DNA of 64,000 bases from Gongronella butleri. Lineage: Eukaryota; Mucoromycota; Mucoromycetes; Mucorales; Cunninghamellaceae. Both the position numbers and the translations under genes were made by a program. The notes beneath the pieces are model-generated. The model made no database searches and was not told where the DNA came from. It was given only the letters and a program-made list of their open reading frames with translations. The stretch covers positions 620,001-684,000 of the forward strand of contig JAIWZP010000004.1 in the NCBI GenBank assembly GCA_025201375.1, read 5' to 3'. Positions within the stretch are counted from its first letter, which is position 1. Each line of letters begins with the position of its first letter. Shown here piece by piece: positions 55,225 through 64,000 of this stretch.

Positions 55225-57260
55225 CTAGGACTTGATGATGCTGACGGTCAATTCGCTTCGTTGCTGGCCCTTTTCGTCATACGAGTCCGAGACTGAGGTC
55301 AATCCTTCGAGTTTTTGATAGACCGAATTGAGGATGGCCTGTTCGTCTGCGTCGGCGCGGATGTACACCTCGAGGGTGCCGACGCAGCGGCCGTACGTGT
55401 TTTGCCAAAAGTGGACGCGGTCGATGCGCAAGATGTTTGCATCCTGTCGGATTTCGGCGAGGCGGTGCTCGACACCGTGGCGCACGGTCTTTGGTGACGT
55501 CTGGAGCAGCAAATTGGCCAATGCCTTGAACGTTGGGTAGCCCAGGTAGAACATGAGCACGGCCTCGCACAGCGCCAGGCACTTGTCGACCGACGACGTT
55601 GCCCAGCCAAGCATGTTGAACGCGAGCACGACGATCCCGCTGCCAATGATCACCAACGAGTACACATTGGACAAGATGATGTGCATTGGGTTGCCGCGAG
55701 CACGATTGAGCACATGATACGAGAAGCCCTGCACGGTCGGGGGCGTCAAGCGGAGGACTGGGAAGGGGGCACGGAAAAGTATAAAAAAATAGGAAAATGA
55801 GCCATCTAAAATGAGAGGGGCGGCCTGGGGATGTTGGGGTGGGGAACGCGTCTTTTTTTTTTTTTTTTGCCTTACATCGCACAAAGTTCTCGTGGTTGCG
55901 CAGCGACACGCTGGCCAAGCTACAGGTGCCAATGGCAAACACGAGGGCCACGTAGGACAAAAAGCCAAGCGTGTCGTCCTTGTCGTGCTCGCTGCCATGA
56001 TGATCTTCTAATAAAAAGTGCTCTAGGGATTCTTTGGTGGTCTGCATGGTGATGAACAGCAAGTACACGGTGGTGGCCATGGCAAAGATGATCTCGTAGC
56101 GGTGGGCCCTAATAAAAAAAAATGGATGGATCGAGACGAATTGAGTCAGTTTGTCTATTTTTTTCCTTTTTTCTCTGTCGCTCGCCTCCCAATTGTGCTT
56201 TTACCCAAAGGGACGCTTGGTATTGGATGCAACATAGGCCGGATGCAAGCGGATGACGTTGGACACAAAGCCATTGAGGACACCCAGGGCGTCAAAAATG
56301 ACCAAATAGGCAAATCCGATGACGGCGAGCTTCTCATTGGCGGCACCAATGCAATAGACCCAGACGCCAATGAGGAGATGCACGCCGAACCACGTAAAGA
56401 TGGTCTTTTGGCTCGATGACAGCGTGGCAAAGGTCTCGCTCAGCGATGGAAGCGGTGGTATGAAGACAGGGGGGTAGTCGTGGTGGTGGTCGTGGTGATC
56501 GTGGCCGTGATGATCGTGTCCATGTCCATGATCGTGTCCATGATGATCGTGTCCATGTCCATGATCGTGTCCATGTTCATGTCCGTGATCGTGTCCATGT
56601 GCATGTCCATAATGGTCGTGCCCATGGTCGTGATGCGCGTGGCCATGGCTATGATCGTGTCCATGATCGTGTTCATGGGCGTGTGCATGAGCGTGTCCAT
56701 GAGTGTGTCCATGATCGTGTCCATGAGCGTGTCCATGATCGTGCCCATGATCGTGTCCATGATCATGCGAATGGCTGTGCGCGCCATTGGGCTGGAATGC
56801 GTGGCTGTCGGCGTGTGCATGAGCGTGATCGTGGCTGTGCGCGTGCTTGTGCTCGGCGTAGGGCGATACGGCCGCATGAGCGGCATGTTGCTGCTGGATG
56901 GGATCATATTGGCCGGCCGGCTGGTGTTGATGCGCTTGGAAAGCGTCGTTGTGCACAGGCTCGGCAGCAACTTGCGCGGCAAAGTGCTAAAACGAGAATT
57001 TTGAGCCATTGATCGCCAAAAAAGACCCCAATGACTCTGATTTTCTTTTTTTAATCACTTACCTGGGTGGGGGAAGCGATGTTCATCATGGGGGAGCGCG
57101 GATGGAGGTGCGGAGACGCCTGCTGATGCTGATGATGGTGATGTGCGCCATTGTACAGGGGCGCGGCCGTCTGTATGGAGATACCCTTGGCAGCAATGCC
57201 ATTGTTCACTTGCACACCGTCGCCAAGCGGCCGGTTGGAAAGCCTCCTTGTCGGTTGCAT
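55225..57260 (-). CDS. Zrg17/Cis4-like cation diffusion facilitator (zinc transporter subunit)
   Basis: Four exons (57260-57063, 56986-56205, 56108-55876, 55757-55225) encode 581 aa. A long His-rich N-terminus (HDHGH repeats, nt about 56475-56860) precedes YPPVFIPPLPSL. Six membrane helices follow: TWFGVHLLIGVWVYCIG, LAVIGFAYLVIFDALGV, IIFAMATTVYLLFITM, LSYVALVFAIGTCSLA, HIILSNVYSLVIIGSGIVV and ALCEAVLMFYLGYP. The usual HxxxD/DxxxD zinc sites of helices 2 and 5 are not kept (FDALGVLN, SNVYS). This fits Zrg17/ZnT6-type partners that pair with an active CDF protein (Msc2/ZnT5) in the secretory pathway. A cytosolic C-terminal domain ends the protein. The His repeats may sense or buffer zinc. Assignment to Zrg17 rather than another CDF is inference. 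Confidence 0.85.
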
Positions 57261-57995
57261 AAAGGCAGTAAAAGAAAAAAGGCAAGGCGAAAGAAGGGAG
57301 GAGCAAAAAAAAAAAATGAAAAAAAGAGCGACACACCGACAACTTGATTGGATTCGAGCTCAGGCACACCCCGCTCCCAAATTTGTCATGGTCTCAGTGC
57401 AAAAGATAGCGGCGGTCCACCGCCCCCTTTTCTTATGTTTTTAAGATATCGAGAAACTGTCAAAGAAAATGATGGTTTCCATAGCAACAAACGAGCAACC
57501 AATGAGCAATCAATGGAAATGACTTTGTCATGGCAACAAAAAGACAGCAAAGATAGAAAGGACAGCAAAGAGTGGGGGCGAATTGCCAAGGGAACCATGA
57601 GCGAGACGTTCAGCCACGTCTTGGATTTTGAGCTATTCAAACCCAGCTGGGTTTGGCTTGCAAAAAGGGATTAGGGTGCCCTTGGAACTTTTTCAATTGT
57701 CTCTTTTTCCTTTTCCTTACTTTTTTTTTTTTTCGCTTGTTGTTTTTGCTTTTTTTGCGTTCCTTGGTCATTTATACCATTTTTCTCCTCTTTCCTCTCC
57801 TCCTCTTCCCCCTCTCCTCCTTACCCAGGCTGTGTCACTTGTCTGGGTTCGTTCTCGTGTCGTTTTTAGCCATTTAGTTTTTTTTTTTTTTTTTGCTGTA
57901 AAGGAAGCAATCCGCCCCTCTTTTTCGCACCGAGTCCCCCTTGCCACGTTCTTTTTCTTTATTCTATTTTTTTTTATTGCGCAACTCGTGTTTCC
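57261..57995. promoter_or_regulatory. Divergent promoter region of zinc transporter and DIP2-like genes
   Basis: 735 bp between divergent starts. It is pyrimidine-rich near the plus-strand start (T runs at 57721-57733 and 57879-57894), as for a 5' leader. No TATA box is evident for either gene. Confidence 0.5.
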
Positions 57996-60900
57996 ATGGC
58001 CAACCCACTTGATGATCTTCCTTCGGATCTGCTAGAGGAGCTGCGGCTTCTCGAGCAAGAGCTGGAAGAAGGCGATATCACGCAAAAGGGCTACGAAAAG
58101 AAGAAAGCCGCGCTACTTGCTCTTGCGCCGGCGCCGGCGTCGCCCGCCGCACCACAGGACGCCCCTCCTGCGTCGCCAGCAGCTGGATCACCCATTGTGA
58201 CGCGCACATTCAGGCCGACCGAAGGCGAGTATTATCATCAGCCGCGTCAATTCTGGAATTCGCAAAATCAAGAAGCAGACGAGCAAGATGAACAGGAAGA
58301 GCCGGTTATGGACGATGCAGCGGTTGTGCCTGAGGGCGAGTATGTCGTTGATTTGGGTCCCGAGCCCTCGGCAGCCGACACGATGGATTTTCTCGATTTT
58401 TTGCCATCGCCCACGCATTCGCCGCCACGCGTCGCCTCGCCCGAGCCATTTGTGCCCAAGGAAGTCAACAAGCCTGCGCCGCCGCCGGCCGTGCCGCCAC
58501 AGCAATTGCAGCAACAATTGCAATACCAGCAGCAATTGCAGCAAACCCAAGCACAACCCGTGTCATACACGCAACAAGCGCCGCCACCTGCGCCACCTAT
58601 GCACGGACGACCGCCCCCCGGCGCCATGTATCGCCCTATACCTCCGTCGCAACCGCAGCAGCCACAGCAACAGGCTTGGCCCGGCCATGCGCCGCCAATG
58701 CGTCCTGTTCAAAGACCTTACAATGGCCCACCAATGATGCGACCCGCGTATCCGCCTCAACAGCAGCATGTGTATAACCAACGGCCCGTCATGCATCCCA
58801 TGTATCGCCCACGCCCTCCACCTCCCCAGCAGGGCTATCAACAACCACCCCAACGACCCTTTTATCGCCCTGTTCCACCACAACCGCAGCAACAACAGCC
58901 ATCCTTGCCCCTACAGCCCCAACAGCAGCACACACCCACATCCATGCATCAGCGCACACCTTCCATGGACTCCTCCCATGTTTCTGTCGAGCGGTCACAT
59001 ACCTCCACCACACGCCACAGTGCTGAACCTTCTGAATTGGACCCTTCGTCGCCCAGCGGCATGCGCCAAAAAGACGACAATTGGGGTAAGAAAAGAGGAG
59101 GCCAAAAAAAAAGGGAGAGAGAGAGAAAGAGAGAAAAAAAAAAACAAAAATGCAGAAAAAGAGAATCAAAAATGCTCAATTTCCCCCTCTGTTTTAATTT
59201 TTATAGAAACGGCATCGATGCGGCTGGCAGCGTCGGGTCGTGCGGCATCGATCATGTCGACGGCGACGACTCGGCGACCGGCCGTGGCATCACGCAATAT
59301 GGAATACCGCAATCGCGGGCGCAGCCGATATGGCGACTCGTACATGGCGACGAGTTTCAAGGCCATTGAACCTGCCCCGGTGTCGCTTGTGCGGTGGGAC
59401 GACCCCTACGAGCAGATGTTGATTGGCGACCTTGCTGGCCGGCAGATGCGGCCATTGCAGCCTCGCTCGGTGCCGACGCTTGCTCATCAAGAAAACATGG
59501 AGCAATTCGAGAGTTTGGGCGCGATTCTTCGTTATCGCGGCACCAATGACGCACTAAAGTTGACGACGGCGTTCACCGTGGTGGATGCCAAGGGCAAGGA
59601 GCCGGCCAGCATCACCTGGGACAAGTTGCACGCGCGCGCCGAGAAGATCGCCTCGCTTTTGCGCGAAAAGAGCGGATTGCAACACGGCAGCCGCGTCGCC
59701 CTGTTTTATCGCAAATCCGAGGTGCTTGAATTCATGATCGCGCTGTTTGGCTGCATGATTGCCGGCATGGTCGCTGTGCCCGTGAATTCTGCCGATGATG
59801 TCGCGGAATTGGCATTCATCCTCAATGTGACCAATGCCACGCTGGTCATGACCACCGACTACAATCATTCATCGCTGTTCAAGGATCTTCAAGCACGCAG
59901 CATGGATTTGCCAACGGGCGTCGATTGGTGGCGTACAAACAGCTATGGCACGTGGTATCCATCGAAAAAGACGCGCGAATACCCGCCAATGCGCCTGCCC
60001 GAGCTTGCGTACATTGAGTACGCCAAGGCCATCAATGGCGAGCTAAAAGGCGTCGCCATCACACACCGCACGCTCATGTCCGAGGGCAAATTGTACAAAA
60101 CATCGACAACAAGCACACACGTCGCCATCAATGACACTGACAATGCCCTCCAGGTCTCTGCGCAGCACGGCGCTTACTTTGACACCGTTGTCACGTACCT
60201 GGAGCCGCGCCAGCAAGTCGGTCTCATCCTGTCTGTCTTGTGCTCCGTCTATTGCGGCAATCATACCGTGTTTACAAGCGGCTCCATTGTCGACACCCCC
60301 GCCGCTTGGATCTATGTCATTTCAAAGTTTAAAGGTACCCAAAAAGAGAAGGAAAAAAAACCCAAAAAAAAGAAAAAAGAAAAGAAATTTCTCGGATGTC
60401 GCCGTATTTGGACATGTTTTTGTTCCCCTTTTTTATGGTTTGCATGCGATTGTCTCACTTTTTTTTTCTTGGTTGCAGCGACCATTGCGCTTGCCGATTA
60501 CCCTGCGATGCACAAGATCACGCGGTTTTACCAGGAACAAACTAAGCAAGTGCTCCAATATAGCAAAAAAGTGCTTCCTGATCTTTCGTCGCTGCGCTAT
60601 CTGTTTATCGACAGCTGCGTTGTCAAGCCGGACGTCAACATCCTGATTGCCGACAAGCTGCTGCGGCCGCTCGGCAATACCGACGACCCAATGGCCGTCG
60701 TATGCCCCGTGGCATCCTTGTCGGAACATGGCGGCATGCTGCTTAGCTTACGCGACAATCTCGGCCCCGCGCAGCTCGAAGGCTACGACGACCAGGGCAA
60801 GCGCTCGGTGTTTGCCGAGGGCGCGTCCAATGACGTGTGGGAATGTGCCCTTGACGCCGAGGCCCTCAAATCCAACAAAGTCGTCGTCACCGCCGCAGGC

Positions 60901-63900
60901 AATGGCGTCCACCGCACACACGCCACGTCTCAAGATCTCGTTGTCGGCGCCTTTGGCTTCCCCATTGCCGAGGGTACAAAAAAAAAAGGGGGAGCGGGAA
61001 ATGGGAGAAAATTGCGGGAAATTGGGGAAAATTGGAGATACTCATTCATCTTTCCTTTTTTTTTTCTCATTCAATGCAGGCACCGTGGCCATTGTAGACC
61101 CCGACACGACGATGCTCTGCCCGCCGGACACCATTGGCGAGGTGTGGATCGACGCGCCGTCGATTTCTGGAGGATTTTGGGCGCTGCCGCGCCACAGCGA
61201 GGCCGTATTCCACCCCAAGCCCATTGTCGTGTCGCCAGACACTCTGTACCCCGAGCTTTACAACCAGGAATTCTTGCGCACGGGCCTCGTCGGCACATTG
61301 ATTGGCGGCCGCCTCGTCCTCTTTGGAAATTACGAAGAGCGCATCCGACAACAGCGCTTTGGCGAGCCCGTCGGCCAGGAAGACATTTACTTTGCAAATG
61401 ACATTCTCAACGTCATCGAGACACGTATTGGCAATGATCAAGCGTAAGTCTAATGGAGAGGAAAGAAAAAGAAAGAAAGAAAAAGAGAAAAACGTGGAAA
61501 AAAGGAAGGGAAAAGACGAAATGGGGGCGCTGCAACGGAAACAATGGGAACAGGCAACGGGGACGAGGAGGGGAAGAGAGAAAAGAGAGAGGAGAAAAAA
61601 AAAAAGAGCTCACGCTCATTTTTTTCTTTTTCTTTTTTTTTTTCCAGGACCGTGTTTGACATCACGGTCAATGACCAGCACTTGCCTGTGGTGATGTGCG
61701 AGTCGTCTGCTGCGCGCAACGAGCTGATCAAACTTTCTGCGGAAATTGAAGAATGTGTGCTGGAATTGCTCGGGTTGCGTCTCTTTGCCATTGCCATTGT
61801 GGCACAAAACGCGCTTCCGCGTCAGCTCAAGCACGGGCGCAATCAGATCCACATGCTGATGGCCAAGCGCTCGTTCCTGATGGGCCAATTGACGCTACGT
61901 TATGTGCGCATGGACGTGGACCGCACGGTGTTCAATCTAGCGGGCAATGACAATCCGGATGTGACGTTGTGGCGATCCGGGCTTGCGTACGAGCGTGCAT
62001 TGCGGCAACGAGCGATCCATCCGCATCCGCAGCAACAGCACACGGGTATGGAGACCATCCACAGCGTGATTGACGAGCGCACCAACTTTGATCTGGCGAA
62101 ATTCAGCAATGTGATTGATATTCTGCAATGGCGTACAGCCATCCACCCGGAAGAAATTGCCTATGTGGCCTTGTCGCACAACAGCTCCGGTGTCATTGAG
62201 ACCAAGCCGTACACATGGCGGAAAATCAACTATTCCATCGCGTACGTGGCCAACTACCTTTTGAAACGCGGATTTAAGCGTGGACGCAAAGCACTTGTCG
62301 TTGTTTCCTTTGGGGTGGACTGGATCCTGGCGATCCACGCGTGTCTCGCGATCGGCGTGATTCCCGTGCCTATGCCCATGCCCGATTCCGAGCAGCAGCA
62401 GCCGCAACGCATCAAGGACGAGGTCGAGGCCATCTATGCCACGGCTCGCGACCTCAATTGCTCGCACATGATTGTCAACAGTGTCTCCGAGGCCACATTC
62501 AAGCACAAGTACGTCGGTCAGGCCATGCGCCAGCTCGCCATTGCTAATTACAAGGGATTCAAGCTGCCAGAATTCACAAACATCAACCGCGCCTCCAAAC
62601 ATCACAAATTGCTCGGCAAAGAAAGTGGCATTGTCCTGTCCCCAGACTGGGTCATGGCCGACCATCCACACATCGTCCTGTCCGTCCTCGCGGCAGATGG
62701 AAAACGCGTTTACACGGCCCTGCGCCATGATACCATCATCCAGCAATGCCGCGTCCAAAAGACAACCAGCCAGATGAAATGGCAGCGCGGCATCGTCGCC
62801 ACTGGCCTCGGCGCGTCAGAAAGCATCGGCCTGCTCTTCAGCACCTTTTGCGGCATCTACGTCGGCTGCATCACCGTCCTCGTCCCCACAGACGATTATT
62901 ACCTCAATCCTTTCTGCTTTTTCGATATGGTCCAACGCTACAAAGGTAAAAATGGCAAATTGAACGAGAATCCAATCGAGGAAAAAAGCGAGAAAAAGAG
63001 AGAAAAAGAGGGAAAAAGAAAAAACGAGAAAAAAAGTGCGAATGGAGAGCTGACGCGCCCCTTCCTTTATTTTTTTCTCATAGCCAAGGACGTGTGCGTG
63101 ACGCTCCCCATGATGCAATACGCCATGAATCGCATGAACAGCGGCCCAGAGCAACAACGCCGACTTGCCTTGCACAATGTGCAAAACGTGATGCTTGTCA
63201 CCGAGGGACGCCCTCGCCCACTATTTTGTACGTCCGACGCGTTTGCAGCCAATCAGTTTTCAGCTATTTTTATTGAGTGCTTTTGCCTTTTTTTCGCGTT
63301 TTTCTCATTTTTTTCTCGTTTTTTTTTTTTTACGATTAGACCAACACTTGGCGCGGTTCTTTGCAATGCACCGTCTTGAAAAGGAGGCGCTCAACACGGC
63401 GTACAGCCACATTGCCAACCCTATGATCTCGACGCGGTCGTACATGCTGTCCGAGCCAATCATGCTGATTGCCGATCTGTATTGGCTGCGCAGGGGCATC
63501 ATTCGCGCACTGCCGCTCGAGGATGAGGCGCATGGCGTGGTGCTCAATGACTCGGGCATTGTGCCCAGCAACACGATGATTGCCATTGTCAATCCCGAGA
63601 CGCACGCGCTTTGCCCAAGCAACATGGTCGGCGAGATCTGGGTGTCGTCCGATTGCAACGTGCGCGGGCTCATCACATCCAATGGCGCCACCGATGCACA
63701 GATGCTAGAGGCCACGCTCCCCGGAAACGACCCGCGCATCAAATATCTGCGCACCGGCGATCTCGGCTTTTTGTGGAATGTGCACCGCCGTGGCAATAGA
63801 ATGGACCCCATGATGGAGGAAGGCCAATGTCTCTACGTCCTCGGACCAAAATCAGACGTCCTCGAGCGCAATGGCCTCATGCACTTCCCAATGGACGTCG

Positions 63901-63945
63901 AGGCTACCATTGAGCGCTGCCACGTAGCAATTCCAGCAAACGGAA

Positions 63946-63946
<1 letters not shown>
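57996..63946 (+). CDS. DIP2/Mug62-like protein with tandem acyl-AMP ligase-like domains (3' end outside window)
   Basis: Seven exons visible (57996-59085, 59207-60334, 60479-60973, 61080-61443, 61648-62945, 63084-63227, 63340-63946; donor at 63947), about 1708 aa so far. Residues 1-50 are a DMAP1-binding domain (LPSDLLEELRLLEQELEEG, then DITQKGYEKKKAALL), the N-terminal mark of DIP2. A Pro/Gln-rich linker of roughly 300 residues follows. Next come two adenylate-forming-enzyme folds. The first has AILRYRGTNDALKL, SRVALFYRKS and GTVAIVDPDTTMLCP; the second has RTAIHPEEIAYVALSH, GRKALVVVSFGVDW, FCGIYVGCITVLVP and YLRTGDLGF. DIP2 proteins redirect rare fatty acids and regulate diacylglycerol at vacuole-mitochondrion contacts. 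The gene runs off the window, so its C-terminus is unknown. Intron 7 begins with a long A run. Confidence 0.93.
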
Positions 63947-63981
<35 letters not shown>

Positions 63982-64000
63982 GTGTAAATCCGAGAAACGC

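Noticed and set aside
61937..62758. 273-codon minus-strand frame opposite the DIP2-like gene
   Set aside because: Shadow of exon 5 with no family resemblance.

Overview
This is a eukaryotic nuclear window, most likely from an early-diverging fungus. The fungal signs are a VTC polyphosphate polymerase, a VAC7-type vacuolar regulator, a Zrg17-type zinc transporter and a fungal-style DIP2/Mug62 protein. These sit with genes that budding yeasts lack: a RalGAP alpha subunit, 5MP/BZW and dihydropteridine reductase. That mix fits Mucoromycota (including Mortierella-like fungi) or Zoopagomycota, but the phylum is inferred. Introns are mostly 50-150 nt with GT..AG ends and often carry long A or T homopolymers. 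Exon joins below were worked out by eye from splice sites, reading phase and family alignment. Every complete multi-exon model has a coding length divisible by three.

Layout: 1-3.38 kb is repeat DNA (a diverged repeat unit, a CGAGA-rich element with terminal inverted repeats, and a family C repeat carrying a 426-bp MITE). 3.39-6.44 kb (-) is the VTC polyphosphate polymerase. 8.19-9.27 kb (-) is a type II membrane glycosyltransferase-like protein. 9.88-11.57 kb (-) is NAP1. 12.4-13.1 kb is a family B repeat. 14.13-22.17 kb (+) is a 20-exon RalGAP alpha gene. 23.0-24.15 kb is a diverged tandem repeat with a period of about 490 bp. 24.6-31.26 kb is a compact gene block: QDPR (+), 5MP/BZW (-), MED22 (+) and a mitochondrial ABCB10/Mdl1 transporter (-). 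31.3-40.9 kb is dominated by a stand-alone 952-codon Gag-like zinc-knuckle ORF lying between two direct copies of a roughly 1.5-kb repeat. 40.98 kb (+) is a small secreted protein with a strong TATA box. 41.9-43.9 kb (-) is VAC7. 44.8-46.8 kb (+) is a CocE/S15-type hydrolase with A/T-leaning codon use. 46.8-53.1 kb is gene-free and holds a 1-kb fold-back element with TA target duplication, a second family C copy and a 14/16-bp minisatellite. 53.1-57.3 kb (-) is a Bem46/ABHD13 hydrolase and a Zrg17-like zinc transporter. 57.996 kb to the window end (+) is a DIP2-like protein, cut by the window edge.

The genes are mostly unrelated housekeeping loci, often in closely spaced convergent or divergent pairs. 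There is a loose endomembrane theme: VTC and VAC7 act at the vacuole, Zrg17 in the secretory pathway and RalGAP in small-GTPase control. I saw no gene cluster that forms an obvious new pathway. The most unusual objects are the isolated Gag-like gene with flanking direct repeats, three structurally defined non-autonomous transposon candidates, a secreted small protein sharing a 17-base core-promoter match with the Gag-like gene, and a conserved C-terminal CaaX box on NAP1.
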